Translations under genes and position numbers: made by a program
NCBI RefSeq assembly: GCF_003818115.1
Contig: NZ_RPOI01000018.1
Location: 1-64,000, forward strand
Length of the DNA stretch: 64,000 bases
Direction: 5' to 3'
DNA from: Citrobacter youngae
GTDB taxonomy: Bacteria; Pseudomonadota; Gammaproteobacteria; Enterobacterales; Enterobacteriaceae
Shown: positions 1 to 9,167 of the stretch, in pieces
Layout of the letters: every line of letters starts with the position of its first letter
Position numbering within the stretch: the stretch's first letter is position 1
Notes under the pieces: model-generated
What the model was told of the DNA's origin: nothing
The model's input: only the letters and a program-made list of their open reading frames with translations
Database searches by the model: none

Positions 1-78
1 GCTATGCGGCCTTTTTCCTTTTCACTACTGAATCAGCACCGTAGAATCTCCCCATCTTTTTTCAGCAGAATGGAAAAC

Positions 79-1059
79 ATGCTGACTTTCGCCCATCAAC
101 AGCAGCGACGAAACGTGCGCTGGATACTGTCTCTGTCAGTGCTGATGCTGCTGGCAACCATGATAAGTTTATGCGCAGGAGAACAGTGGATTGCTCCCGG
201 CGATTGGTTTAGCGCTCGCGGCGATCTGTTCGTCTGGCAAATTCGACTGCCCCGTACACTTGCCGTATTGCTGGTAGGCGCCGCACTGGCCCTGGCTGGC
301 GCGGTGATGCAGGCGCTGTTTGAAAACCCGCTCGCGGAGCCTGGTTTACTCGGCGTGTCTAATGGCGCGGGGGTAGGGCTTATTGCGGCTGTGCTGTTGG
401 GGCAAGGGCGATTGCCCGGCTGGGCATTGGGCCTATGCGCCATTGCTGGCGCGCTGATTATCACCCTCATTCTTCTTCGTTTTGCCCGCCGACATTTATC
501 GACCAGTCGTTTGCTGTTGGCCGGCGTGGCGCTGGGGATTATCTGCAGCGCGCTGATGACCTGGGCTATCTATTTTTCCACCTCTTTTGATCTTCGACAG
601 TTGATGTACTGGATGATGGGGGGCTTCGGCGGCGTAGACTGGCATCAGGCCTGGCTCATGGTGGCATTGATTCCGGTGCTGGTGTGGATCTGCTGTCAGT
701 CGCAGCCGATGAATATGCTGGCGCTGGGGGAAACCTCCGCGCGCCAGCTGGGGCTGCCTTTATGGTTCTGGCGCAACTTGCTGGTGGTTGCCACGGGATG
801 GATGGTTGGCGTGAGCGTGGCGCTGGCAGGGGCAATTGGTTTTATCGGGCTGGTAATCCCTCATATTCTGCGACTGTGTGGATTAACCGATCACCGCGTT
901 TTACTCCCTGGGTGTGCGCTGGCGGGGGCAATTGCACTACTGTTTGCTGATGTTGTCGCACGTCTGGTACTGGCATCGGCTGAATTACCCATTGGCGTGG
1001 TGACGGCCACGATGGGCGCACCGGTATTTATCTGGTTATTGTTAAAAGCTGCGCGCTAG
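79..1059 (+). CDS. btuC: Vitamin B12 ABC transporter permease BtuC
   Basis: Inner-membrane permease of the BtuCD-F importer, which moves cobalamin from the periplasm to the cytoplasm. The 326-residue product is hydrophobic throughout, with about ten membrane segments, and keeps the FecCD-family stretches [35 protein letters not shown] and [13 protein letters not shown], the last being the coupling-helix region that contacts BtuD. The frame is open further upstream, but the ATG at 79 gives the family's usual N-terminus (MLTFAHQQQ) and length. It is followed by btuE and btuD on the same strand. In E. coli ihfA lies just upstream, outside this window. Confidence 0.97.
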   Translation: MLTFAHQQQRRNVRWILSLSVLMLLATMISLCAGEQWIAPGDWFSARGDLFVWQIRLPRTLAVLLVGAALALAGAVMQALFENPLAEPGLLGVSNGAGVGLIAAVLLGQGRLPGWALGLCAIAGALIITLILLRFARRHLSTSRLLLAGVALGIICSALMTWAIYFSTSFDLRQLMYWMMGGFGGVDWHQAWLMVALIPVLVWICCQSQPMNMLALGETSARQLGLPLWFWRNLLVVATGWMVGVSVALAGAIGFIGLVIPHILRLCGLTDHRVLLPGCALAGAIALLFADVVARLVLASAELPIGVVTATMGAPVFIWLLLKAAR

Positions 1060-1133
1060 AAAGCGCAGGTTCGGTCTATGCTTAAAAGCTGAACAGGGTC
1101 ATCCCACTATTCACCTGTTGTTCTGGAGATGCT

Positions 1134-1685
1134 ATGCAAAACACGCTTTTTAATACGGAAGTGACAACCATCGACGGCGAGGCGACCTCATTGCAGGCGT
1201 ATGCCGGAAATGTACTGTTAATCGTCAACGTAGCCTCAAAATGTGGGTTAACGCCGCAGTATGAGCAACTGGAAAACCTGCAGAAAACCTGGCATGGGCA
1301 GGGTTTCACCGTTCTGGGATTCCCCTGCAACCAGTTTCTGGGGCAGGAGCCCGGCAGTGAAGACGAGATTAAGACGTATTGCAGCACAACCTGGGGCGTT
1401 ACCTTCCCGATGTTCAGTAAGATTGATGTCAATGGCGAAGCCCGCCATCCGTTGTATCAGAAGCTGATTGATGCGGCACCCACTGCGGTTGCACCTGCAG
1501 ATAGCGGATTTTATGCGCGTATGGCGAGTAAAGGCCGGGCACCGCTCTACCCGGACGATATTCTGTGGAACTTCGAGAAGTTCTTAGTCGGTCGGGATGG
1601 ACAGGTGCTGCAGCGTTATTCACCTGATATGACGCCTGAGGACCCGGTTCTTGTACACGCTATAAAGACTGCATTGGCCAACTAA
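1134..1685 (+). CDS. btuE: Glutathione/thioredoxin peroxidase BtuE
   Basis: Non-essential for B12 uptake despite its name; members of this family reduce hydroperoxides using thioredoxin or glutathione. The 183-residue protein has the peroxidatic cysteine at residue 37 in [11 protein letters not shown], the [12 protein letters not shown] motif with the conserved glutamine, and a WNFEKFL motif near the C-terminus, which is the glutathione-peroxidase layout with cysteine in place of selenocysteine. It sits between btuC and btuD, and its stop codon overlaps the btuD start by one base, so the three are probably co-transcribed. Confidence 0.96.
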   Translation: MQNTLFNTEVTTIDGEATSLQAYAGNVLLIVNVASKCGLTPQYEQLENLQKTWHGQGFTVLGFPCNQFLGQEPGSEDEIKTYCSTTWGVTFPMFSKIDVNGEARHPLYQKLIDAAPTAVAPADSGFYARMASKGRAPLYPDDILWNFEKFLVGRDGQVLQRYSPDMTPEDPVLVHAIKTALAN

Positions 1686-2434
1686 TGTCCCGATTAATGC
1701 TGCTACAGGATGTTGCGGAATCGACCCGACTCGGCCCGCTATCTGGTGAAATTAAAGCAGGAGAGATCCTGCATTTAGTGGGCCCCAACGGCGCGGGGAA
1801 AAGTACGTTGTTGGCGCGAATGGCGGGACTGACGACCGGAGAGGGGTGCATCACCTTTGGTGATACACCGCTCGGTGATTGGCCGGCAGCGAAGCTGGCG
1901 CAATATCGTGCTTATCTTGCGCAACAGCAAAATCCGCCTTTTGCGATGCCGGTCTGGCATTTTCTGACGCTGCATCAGCCTGATAAAGCGCGAACAGACC
2001 TGCTGCAGGAGGTGGCTGATGCGCTTGGGCTGGGAGATAAACTAGGACGTGGTGTTAATCAGCTTTCAGGGGGGGAATGGCAACGTGTGCGTCTGGCGGC
2101 CGTCATCCTGCAAATGAGCCCCCAGTCTAATCCGCATGGGCAACTTTTGTTGCTGGATGAGCCGATGAATAGCCTGGACGTGGCGCAACAAAACGCGCTG
2201 GACAGATTGTTGAGCCAGCTGTGTCTGCAGGGAATCGCCATTGTGATGAGCAGTCATGATCTTAACCATACGCTACGCCATGCGCATAAGGCGTGGTTGC
2301 TCAAGCGCGGAAAGCTGCTGGCGAGCGGTGCGCGTGATGTGGTGCTAACGCCAGCCAATCTGTCGTTAGCCTACGGTGTAAATTTCCGTCGCCTGGATAT
2401 TGAAGGCCACAGAATGCTCATATCAACCACTTAA
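1685..2434 (+). CDS. btuD: Vitamin B12 ABC transporter ATPase BtuD
   Basis: Cytoplasmic ATPase that powers BtuC. Walker A is GPNGAGKST at residues 33-41, the ABC signature is LSGGEWQRV near residue 126, and Walker B is LLLLDEP near residue 152, followed by the switch histidine in SSHDLNHT. The length of 249 residues is normal for BtuD. The start codon overlaps the btuE stop (TAATG), a sign of translational coupling. No obvious terminator lies between it and nlpC. Confidence 0.97.
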   Translation: MSRLMLLQDVAESTRLGPLSGEIKAGEILHLVGPNGAGKSTLLARMAGLTTGEGCITFGDTPLGDWPAAKLAQYRAYLAQQQNPPFAMPVWHFLTLHQPDKARTDLLQEVADALGLGDKLGRGVNQLSGGEWQRVRLAAVILQMSPQSNPHGQLLLLDEPMNSLDVAQQNALDRLLSQLCLQGIAIVMSSHDLNHTLRHAHKAWLLKRGKLLASGARDVVLTPANLSLAYGVNFRRLDIEGHRMLISTT

Positions 2435-2511
2435 GTTAAATGGGTTCTTGAAAATCACATAATTTCCACGCTAAATTGACACAAAAATAAAAATCAGAGG
2501 ATTCGTCCTGA

Positions 2512-2976
2512 ATGCGCTTTTGGCTCCTTTTCATCACAGCATTGTTTTTGGCGGGGTGCAGCAGCCATCGTGCTCCTGCGCCAAATGCCCGACTGTCGGA
2601 CTCTATCGCCGTTATCGCAGGTCTTAACGATCAGTTGCAAACCTGGCATGGTACTCCCTATCGCTATGGCGGTATGAGCCGTAGCGGGGTGGATTGTTCG
2701 GGATTTGTGTTGATGACAATGCGTGACAAATTCGATCTGCAACTCCCGCGCGACACGCGTACGCAATCAAAGATTGGTACTGAGATCGATAAAGATGATT
2801 TGCTACCCGGCGATCTGGTTTTCTTTAAAACGGGTTCCGGTGAAAGTGGTCTGCATGTCGGGATTTACGATACCAATAATCAATTTATCCATGCTTCAAC
2901 CAGTCGCGGAGTGATGCGTTCTTCGCTGGATAACGTCTACTGGCGTAAAAACTTTTGGCAGGCGCGCCGAATTTAA
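2512..2976 (+). CDS. nlpC: NlpC/P60 family lipoprotein peptidase NlpC
   Basis: Predicted envelope lipoprotein with a cell-wall cysteine peptidase fold that typically cuts gamma-D-Glu-mesoDAP linkages in peptidoglycan. The signal peptide ends in the lipobox LAGC, so Cys16 would be lipidated. The catalytic cysteine is Cys62 in RSGVDCSGFV and the histidine lies in GLHVGIY. The residue after Cys16 is Ser, which predicts outer-membrane sorting. The 154-residue length matches E. coli NlpC. A 77-bp gap separates it from btuD, so it may have its own promoter. Confidence 0.93.
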   Translation: MRFWLLFITALFLAGCSSHRAPAPNARLSDSIAVIAGLNDQLQTWHGTPYRYGGMSRSGVDCSGFVLMTMRDKFDLQLPRDTRTQSKIGTEIDKDDLLPGDLVFFKTGSGESGLHVGIYDTNNQFIHASTSRGVMRSSLDNVYWRKNFWQARRI

Positions 2977-2982
2977 TCATTG

Positions 2983-3020
2983 CGGGTGACGAGATCGGCT
3001 CGCGGCTTTCTCGTCATCCG
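2983..3020 (+). terminator. Hairpin after nlpC
   Basis: CGGGTGACGAGA (2983-2994) pairs with TCTCGTCATCCG (3009-3020) in a 12-bp stem with one G-U pair and a 14-nt loop, six bases after the nlpC stop. Only a weak T stretch (CATTTTAAATG) follows, so termination may be inefficient or factor-assisted. Confidence 0.55.
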
Positions 3021-3200
3021 CATTTTAAATGTCAACTTTCACTTCTGCTGTTTGTCGGTCTATAACCCTGAACATTAAGAGCGTATCTTGCTAAAAATAT
3101 GATTTATCCCGAGATATTAAAAAGTGCAAGGCTGGATATTCGTTTATAATCAGGATAAGCTAAAAAAAAAGGATTCGATTTACTGGCTAAAAAGGGAAAA

Positions 3201-3296
3201 ATGAAAGGGCCTCAATTTGTATCAGCAGCAACGTATTTTTCCATCCTTTGCTACAGGATGCCGGATTACACCCATGCAGAGGGGCTGGCACAATGA
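3201..3296 (+). CDS. Possible 31-codon leader ORF coupled to ydiV
   Basis: An ATG at 3201 follows a plausible ribosome-binding site (AAAGGG, about 6 nt upstream) and opens a 31-codon frame starting MKGPQFVSAATYF. Its TGA stop at 3294-3296 overlaps the ydiV ATG at 3293-3295 as ATGA, the usual arrangement of translational coupling. The peptide resembles no family I know. The ydiV start also has its own GAGGGG site inside this ORF. It may be a control element for YdiV synthesis or a chance frame; there is no comparative evidence here. Confidence 0.35.
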   Translation: MKGPQFVSAATYFSILCYRMPDYTHAEGLAQ

Positions 3297-4003
3297 TTGT
3301 TTCACTGGATTATCTTTATCATTCAGAGTTCTCTTTTCTTCCTGCACGAAGTGAAAAAGGTGACCTTGAGTTCGTCGATATTGTTACAAACTTTGTCAGC
3401 CCGGATGGCGACGTACACATGCCAACAGAGCTGGTTATGCCCCGGATGTCAGACGACGAGCAATGCCGCTTATTTGCCGAGAAGCTGGAATTAATCGAAA
3501 CGTGCCAACACTTTTTTATTCAACGCAAAATTCCGGCCTGGATTAATTTAACGCCAGCGGTCGCTAATACTTTATTATCAGACGCTGAATATGCTTCACG
3601 TGTTGAACGATTTTCATTTATTGAACTGACGATTAATGAAAGTTATCCAGAGTTAAACAGTGGCAAAGAAAATCCCACACTGGCGGCTCTGGCTGCGCGA
3701 TTCCCATTAATACTGACAAACTACGGTGCCGGGGGCATATCCACGCGGGCAATTTTTGATGGTCTTTTCAAAAGGGTCGTGCTGGATAAAAACTTTGTTC
3801 AACAACGGATTACACATATTTCGTTTGAGCCGTTTATGCGGGCTATTCTGGCGCAATTATCTCCCTGCTGCGAATCAATCATCATTAGCGGTATTGATAC
3901 ACAAGAGATGCTGACGCGGGTATTACCTTTGGGATTCAGCGCGATGCAAGGGGGACTGTGGCCGGCGGTATCACCGGCAAAGATTATTTCACTGGTAAAA
4001 TGA
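3293..4003 (+). CDS. ydiV: Degenerate EAL-domain anti-FlhDC factor YdiV
   Basis: In E. coli and Salmonella, YdiV is an EAL-like protein that neither makes nor degrades c-di-GMP but binds FlhD4C2 and represses flagellar genes. This 236-residue protein keeps the family's landmarks CQHFFIQ, WINLTPAVA, the INESYPELN stretch, LDKNFVQQ and FEPFMRAI, while the canonical catalytic EAL signature is absent, as in other YdiV proteins. The open frame extends 15 codons upstream, but the ATG at 3293 has a GAGGGG Shine-Dalgarno about 10 nt away and gives the family length. Its similarity to E. coli YdiV looks lower than that of neighbouring genes. Confidence 0.9.
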   Translation: MIVSLDYLYHSEFSFLPARSEKGDLEFVDIVTNFVSPDGDVHMPTELVMPRMSDDEQCRLFAEKLELIETCQHFFIQRKIPAWINLTPAVANTLLSDAEYASRVERFSFIELTINESYPELNSGKENPTLAALAARFPLILTNYGAGGISTRAIFDGLFKRVVLDKNFVQQRITHISFEPFMRAILAQLSPCCESIIISGIDTQEMLTRVLPLGFSAMQGGLWPAVSPAKIISLVK

Positions 4004-4067
4004 TAACCCTTTTATTTGCTGGTGTTTAACAGGCTATTAACAGTCTACACTAGAGACAGGAGGCCCT

Positions 4068-5510
4068 ATGACCCTGTCTTTTACTACGCGCTGGCGTGAT
4101 GAATTACCAGCAACCTATACCGCTCTTTCGCCCACCCCCCTGAAAAACGCGCGCATCATCTGGCATAACGATGCTCTGGCTGCGCAATTGGGTATTCCAG
4201 GTGCGTTGTTTGATGTTTCTGGTGGGGCAGGTGTATGGGGGGGCGAATCGCTATTACCTGGGATGTCGCCTTTGGCGCAAGTTTATAGCGGGCATCAGTT
4301 CGGTGTTTGGGCAGGTCAGCTTGGCGATGGCCGCGGGATACTGCTGGGCGAACAACAACTTGCGGATGGTTCAACATTTGACTGGCATCTGAAAGGCGCT
4401 GGATTAACGCCTTATTCCCGCATGGGGGATGGGCGCGCTGTGCTGCGCTCGACGATTAGAGAGAGCCTGGCCAGTGAAGCCATGCATTATTTGGGGATAC
4501 CTACAACCCGGGCCTTGTCGATTGTCACCAGCGAGACTCCGGTGCAGCGAGAGACCACTGAAGCAGGCGCGATGCTCATTCGCGTGGCACAAAGCCATAT
4601 GCGTTTTGGCCATTTTGAGCACTTTTATTATCGTCGTGAACCGGAAAAAGTACGTCAGCTTGCTGACTTTGCGATCCGTCATTACTGGCCACAATGGCAG
4701 GAAGAGGCAAATAAGTATCAGTTGTGGTTTACGGATGTTGTTACACGTACCGCGACGTTAATGGCCGACTGGCAAGCCGTAGGCTTTGCGCATGGGGTGA
4801 TGAACACGGACAACATGTCGATTCTTGGTCTGACGATGGATTATGGTCCCTTCGGTTTCCTTGATGATTACGTGCCAGATTTTGTCTGCAACCACTCTGA
4901 TCATCAGGGGCGCTATAGTTTTGATAATCAGCCTGCTGCAGCTTTGTGGAACCTACAACGTCTGGCGCAGACGCTGTCGCCATTCATCCCGGTTGATGTG
5001 CTCAATGATGCGCTGGACGGTTACCAGCTGGCGCTGTTAACTCGCTACGGTCAGCGGATGCGGCAAAAGCTCGGCTTCTTTAGCGAGCAGAAAGACGATA
5101 ACGAACTGCTTAGCGAGCTGTTTAGTCTGATGTCGCGGGAAAGAAGCGACTATACGCGAACGTTTCGCATGCTCAGCCAAACTGAGCAACACAGCACCTT
5201 GTCCCCACTGCGCGATGAGTTTATTGACCGTGCGGCATTTGACGACTGGTTCACTCGTTACCGCACGCGCCTGCAACAAGACAATGTGGCTGACGTAGTC
5301 AGACAAGCGCAGATGAAGACGGAGAATCCGGCTATGGTGTTACGTAACTGGCTGGCACAGCGGGCAATTAGCCAGGCAGAGCAGGGTGATTATACCGAAC
5401 TACATCGGTTACACGCTGCGTTACGTACGCCGTTTATCGATCGGGATGATGATTATATCAGCCGTCCACCTGACTGGGGCAAACGGCTGGAGGTGAGCTG
5501 TTCGAGCTAA
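4068..5510 (+). CDS. selO: Protein adenylyltransferase SelO (YdiU)
   Basis: Pseudokinase-fold enzyme of the SelO family that transfers AMP to Ser, Thr or Tyr of protein substrates and is linked to oxidative stress responses. The 480-residue sequence has the N-terminal [19 protein letters not shown] motif, the nucleotide-binding [26 protein letters not shown] segment, and the metal/catalytic [28 protein letters not shown] region. Where mitochondrial SelO has a C-terminal selenocysteine, this protein ends in Cys-Ser-Ser, and no in-frame TGA is present. It converges on hmuV with a 4-bp overlap of the two 3' ends. Confidence 0.96.
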   Translation: MTLSFTTRWRDELPATYTALSPTPLKNARIIWHNDALAAQLGIPGALFDVSGGAGVWGGESLLPGMSPLAQVYSGHQFGVWAGQLGDGRGILLGEQQLADGSTFDWHLKGAGLTPYSRMGDGRAVLRSTIRESLASEAMHYLGIPTTRALSIVTSETPVQRETTEAGAMLIRVAQSHMRFGHFEHFYYRREPEKVRQLADFAIRHYWPQWQEEANKYQLWFTDVVTRTATLMADWQAVGFAHGVMNTDNMSILGLTMDYGPFGFLDDYVPDFVCNHSDHQGRYSFDNQPAAALWNLQRLAQTLSPFIPVDVLNDALDGYQLALLTRYGQRMRQKLGFFSEQKDDNELLSELFSLMSRERSDYTRTFRMLSQTEQHSTLSPLRDEFIDRAAFDDWFTRYRTRLQQDNVADVVRQAQMKTENPAMVLRNWLAQRAISQAEQGDYTELHRLHAALRTPFIDRDDDYISRPPDWGKRLEVSCSS

Positions 5511-6286
5511 GGCGCGAGAAAAACTTGTGGGGATGCGTTGGCCGGGTGTTGGCCAACGTGAACCTGAGCACCGTACCAGCGTATCAGATCATCAGCCTGT
5601 AACACGGCGTCGGGCGTCCCTTGAGACACAATGCTTCCTTGATGGAGCAGTATGATCCGGTCAGCCCACAGTGCTGCCAGATTGAGATCGTGAAGGATGA
5701 TGCAAACATGCAATTCTCCTGAAGCGGTGAGTGTCTTTAGTAATCTCAGCAGATGTTGCTGATGGTACAGATCTAACGCTGACGTCGGTTCGTCGAGAAA
5801 TAGCCAACCGCGAGGTCCGGCGTTGCACCACAATTGTGCCAGCGCACGGGCTAACTGAACGCGTTGTTGTTCGCCACCGGAAAGCGCGGCGTATTGCTTG
5901 CCCGCCAACGGTGTGCAACCGGTGACTGCCATTACCTGTGCGATAAGCTCGTGCTCGGGATGTTGGGACCAGGGGGCACGGCCCATCGCGATAACGGCTT
6001 CTGTCTGCCAGTCAAAACCTACCTGCGTTTGCTGACGCATAACCGCGCGATGGCGTGACAGCGACTGCGTACTCCAGTCAGCCAGTGATTTGCCATCTAA
6101 CAAACAGCGTCCGGCAGTCGGTTTAAGAAAGCCGGTCAACAGACGTAGCAGGGTGGATTTTCCCGCACCATTCGGCCCGATTAACGCGACCAGTTCACCT
6201 TTAGCGAGTTTGAGCGATACGTCGTCAATTACTGAGCGATCAGCAAGGCGATAGTGAAGTCCTTCGGCAATAAAATGTTCAGCCAT
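5507..6286 (-). CDS. hmuV: Haemin ABC transporter ATPase HmuV
   Basis: ATPase of the haemin importer HmuTUV. Walker A is GPNGAGKST at residues 37-45, the signature is [15 protein letters not shown], and Walker B is [12 protein letters not shown] followed by [15 protein letters not shown]. The 259-residue size and the order downstream of hmuRSTU fit Yersinia-type haem uptake loci. It overlaps hmuU by 8 bp. It is the last gene of the operon, and its 3' end meets selO head-on with no recognisable terminator between. Confidence 0.95.
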   Translation of the reverse strand: MAEHFIAEGLHYRLADRSVIDDVSLKLAKGELVALIGPNGAGKSTLLRLLTGFLKPTAGRCLLDGKSLADWSTQSLSRHRAVMRQQTQVGFDWQTEAVIAMGRAPWSQHPEHELIAQVMAVTGCTPLAGKQYAALSGGEQQRVQLARALAQLWCNAGPRGWLFLDEPTSALDLYHQQHLLRLLKTLTASGELHVCIILHDLNLAALWADRIILLHQGSIVSQGTPDAVLQADDLIRWYGAQVHVGQHPANASPQVFLAP

Positions 6287-7271
6287 GCGCTCCTCGCTGA
6301 CGAAAAATAAGCCATAAAAACCACGGTGCGCCGAGAAGACTGGTCAACAGACCGACCGGCATTTCCGCAGGCGCAACTGCGGTGCGGGCGAGAGTATCGG
6401 CAATCAGTAGTAAAAATGCGCCAGTCAGAACGGAACCGGGGATCACGGCCCGATGGTCTGATCCGAGCCACATACGCATTAAATGCGGAACAACCAAACC
6501 GATGAACCCAATGACTCCGCTGACCGCTACAGCAGCGGCCACGAGTAATGCGCTGCACAACAACAAAATACGTTGGATCATCCGAACATCAACGCCGAGA
6601 TAATGCGCCTCCTCCTCACCCAGTTGTAGCAGGTTTAGCGCCGGAGCCAGACGCCAGATGATCAGCACCGTCGGGATAATCAGTGACGTGACAGCCAGTA
6701 GCGTGGACCACTGCGCGGCTCCCAGACTTCCCATCCCCCACAACGACAACTGGCGCAATTGCGCATCATTACTGACCCACGACAAAACGCCAACCGCCGC
6801 CCCGCAGAGTGCGTTGATGGCAATTCCGACCAACAACAGACGCGATAGCGAACCGTCACGCTGTTGGCTGAGGATAAAAATCACCACGGTAGCAGCCAGT
6901 GCACCGAGAAATGCCGCCATCATTGGCGCATACAGCATGAGTAACGCGGGTAATGAGACCGGTAACACCACCCACAGGGCCACAGCGCAGGCGGCGCCGC
7001 TGCTTATTCCCAGTAATCCAGGGTCTGCAAGCGGATTGCGAAACAGTCCCTGCATCACGCAGCCAGCGAGCGCCAGAGAGCCGCCAATCACCAGCGCCAG
7101 CAGGACGCGGGGAAGACGAATCGTGAGCCAGATTTGACGCAGTGCCTCATCGCCATCACGCCAGAGCAGACTTACCGGCAGGCGCAACGCGCCAAAACCG
7201 GTAGCCAGAACCGTCATTGCAACCAGTATCAATGCCAACATCCACAACGAACAGGTGATCCGCCGGGACAT
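6279..7271 (-). CDS. hmuU: Haemin ABC transporter permease HmuU
   Basis: Inner-membrane permease of the haemin importer, a FecCD-family protein of 330 residues with about ten membrane spans. Diagnostic segments are IRLPRVLLALVIGGSLALAG, FRNPLADPGLLGISSGAA and the coupling region GFIGLVVPHLMRMWLGSDHR. It is related to BtuC at the left edge of the window but belongs to the haem branch by its partners. Its start overlaps the hmuT stop by one base and its end overlaps hmuV by 8 bp, indicating one coupled operon. Confidence 0.95.
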   Translation of the reverse strand: MSRRITCSLWMLALILVAMTVLATGFGALRLPVSLLWRDGDEALRQIWLTIRLPRVLLALVIGGSLALAGCVMQGLFRNPLADPGLLGISSGAACAVALWVVLPVSLPALLMLYAPMMAAFLGALAATVVIFILSQQRDGSLSRLLLVGIAINALCGAAVGVLSWVSNDAQLRQLSLWGMGSLGAAQWSTLLAVTSLIIPTVLIIWRLAPALNLLQLGEEEAHYLGVDVRMIQRILLLCSALLVAAAVAVSGVIGFIGLVVPHLMRMWLGSDHRAVIPGSVLTGAFLLLIADTLARTAVAPAEMPVGLLTSLLGAPWFLWLIFRQRGAHG

Positions 7272-8092
7272 CAGGGCAATTGCTCCGCTTTAGCACGAAG
7301 CTGCAATATCGCCTGTGGCGTGCGAACGCTGAAGCCCAGTAATGCCATATCATCAATCTGCAGTACCTGCTTATTGCGTCCGACAGGCGTTTGCGCAAGT
7401 CCCGGTAGCGCCCACAGGTTATCTTCGCCACCCATCGCCTTAACGCCGTCCTGCGAAATCACCACCAGATCGGGCTGGCTGGCAATGACGCCTTCTTGTG
7501 ATAACGGCTGGTAACGGCTAAAACCCTGCATTGCGTTACGTAAGCCGGCTGCGCGAATAGCGGCATCAGCCCCCGTATCCTGTCCTGCAGCCATTGCGGT
7601 CATTCCACCATGATTGAGAATAAACAGAACGCGTTTATCAAGCTTTGTGGCGGGTAATGCCGCGAGTTCCTGGCGTAATGTGTTGCGCAGGGCTTCGCCT
7701 TTAGCCTTCTGGTGTGTCGCCTGCGCAATGACCTGCACTTTCTCATCAATCACGCTAAGCGTATTACTGGCAGGGACCGTGACAACCCTGACGTTGCTGT
7801 GTTCGACCTGCTTCAGGGCCAGAGAAGGCTGCGCTTGTGCGCTGGCTAGCACCAGAGTAGGGCGGGTAGCCAGGATACCTTCGGCGTTGAGCTGACGTAA
7901 ATAGCCTACATCGGGTAATTGGGTCGCTTCCTGTGGCCACTGACTGGTGCTGTCACGTGCCACGAGGGATGATTGCGCATCCAGCGCATACACAATTTCG
8001 GTGACGTCGCCACCGAGAGCCACAACGCGTTCTTCGTCAGCAGCCAGCGCTGCGATGGGCAGCAGCGCAATCAGGACCAGCAGTTTTTTCAT
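7271..8092 (-). CDS. hmuT: Periplasmic haemin-binding protein HmuT
   Basis: Captures haem in the periplasm and delivers it to HmuUV. The sequence starts with a cleavable signal peptide ([17 protein letters not shown], then ADEERVV). The class III solute-binding (TroA/BtuF-like) fold is indicated by [16 protein letters not shown], by [12 protein letters not shown] carrying the conserved haem-ligand tyrosine, and by [24 protein letters not shown]. The length is 273 residues. It overlaps hmuS by 4 bp and hmuU by one. Confidence 0.94.
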   Translation of the reverse strand: MKKLLVLIALLPIAALAADEERVVALGGDVTEIVYALDAQSSLVARDSTSQWPQEATQLPDVGYLRQLNAEGILATRPTLVLASAQAQPSLALKQVEHSNVRVVTVPASNTLSVIDEKVQVIAQATHQKAKGEALRNTLRQELAALPATKLDKRVLFILNHGGMTAMAAGQDTGADAAIRAAGLRNAMQGFSRYQPLSQEGVIASQPDLVVISQDGVKAMGGEDNLWALPGLAQTPVGRNKQVLQIDDMALLGFSVRTPQAILQLRAKAEQLP

Positions 8093-9120
8093 GCGGCAAG
8101 TCCTTTCGGCGTGAGCGCGTCAATCTGTGCGCGCCATTGTGTTTGCTCTGGTTCCCCTTCCGTACGCTGTCCATAAAGCTGGGCGATTTGCGTGCCATCG
8201 GCAGCAAACAGTTCCAGACTGGTGACGTGGCCATCGGCGGTCGGTTTGCGCGTTACCCACGTTTCGGCTACACACTCTTCCAGCAGATGCAGGGTAAAGG
8301 TCGGGTTGAAAATATTCAGCCAGCCTTTCATCGGCACCAGTTTTTCTATTACGCCGGTAAAAATCTGTACGCAGCCGCGATTACCCACGAAAACCATAAT
8401 TTCATTGCCATCCTGGCGCGCGGTATCAAGTAACTGCGCCAGTGCGCTATTAGAAACTTTACAGGCCAGATCGTCGCCCACCAGATTAAATGCCTGTTGA
8501 CGGGTGAGATCGTGGCGTTTCAGCAGACCGAAGAACTGATGTACATCGGTCATCGCTCGCCACTCTTGATCAACAGTCTGCGCATCGACCGTGATGACGG
8601 CTGGCGCAGAAGTGTTGGCAGGTTGCAGTACCAGTGGCGGGTTTTCAGCGAAGATGAAACGGGTCAGCAACGCAGCCCATTCCTCAACGAGGGTATTCTG
8701 TGTGGCATAGACTTTCAGCAGCGCATCCCCCTGATGGTCAAAGAACTGAATGCTCTGACGCTCGCCGTGGGCGGTGGTCTCACTGATATGAAAAGCGCTT
8801 GCCCACTGATTAAGGAACAGGCGCAGGTCGAGGGCGCGCGGATTAAGAACCAGTCCGGCATGACCGTTCAGGTGTTGATTGGTAAAAGCGCCAACCTGTT
8901 CATGCACCGCATATTCGTTACGACAAATGCATTTGGTTTCGCCTACGGCTTCCAGTGCGCCGAGGATTTCGCGGACTTTGCCACGCAAGCGCCAGGCGTC
9001 ATGGCCGACGCGCGCAAAGGTCAGTTCGGCTTCGCTAATATTCATCAATCCTGCAATGTCGCGTGCGTATTTGCCGGGATTTTCTTTCTTCAGTTCCAGC
9101 CAGCGTGTGTAATGATTCAT
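8089..9120 (-). CDS. hmuS: Haemin transport/degradation protein HmuS
   Basis: Cytoplasmic protein of the HmuS/ChuS/HemS family, which binds imported haem and either passes it on or opens the ring to release iron. The 343 residues form the typical tandem two-half structure; recognisable stretches are [37 protein letters not shown], and [14 protein letters not shown] in the second half. The open frame extends 38 codons upstream, but the ATG at 9120 is preceded by GGAAGGAAGAG and matches the family's N-terminus ([15 protein letters not shown]). Confidence 0.94.
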   Translation of the reverse strand: MNHYTRWLELKKENPGKYARDIAGLMNISEAELTFARVGHDAWRLRGKVREILGALEAVGETKCICRNEYAVHEQVGAFTNQHLNGHAGLVLNPRALDLRLFLNQWASAFHISETTAHGERQSIQFFDHQGDALLKVYATQNTLVEEWAALLTRFIFAENPPLVLQPANTSAPAVITVDAQTVDQEWRAMTDVHQFFGLLKRHDLTRQQAFNLVGDDLACKVSNSALAQLLDTARQDGNEIMVFVGNRGCVQIFTGVIEKLVPMKGWLNIFNPTFTLHLLEECVAETWVTRKPTADGHVTSLELFAADGTQIAQLYGQRTEGEPEQTQWRAQIDALTPKGLAA

Positions 9121-9167
9121 TGTCTCTTCCTTCCAGATTGCTACCCCGGCGAACCGGGGAAAAGTGA

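Noticed and set aside
4068-5510. Selenocysteine in SelO
   Set aside because: No in-frame TGA; the C-terminal residue is an ordinary cysteine, as in bacterial SelO.
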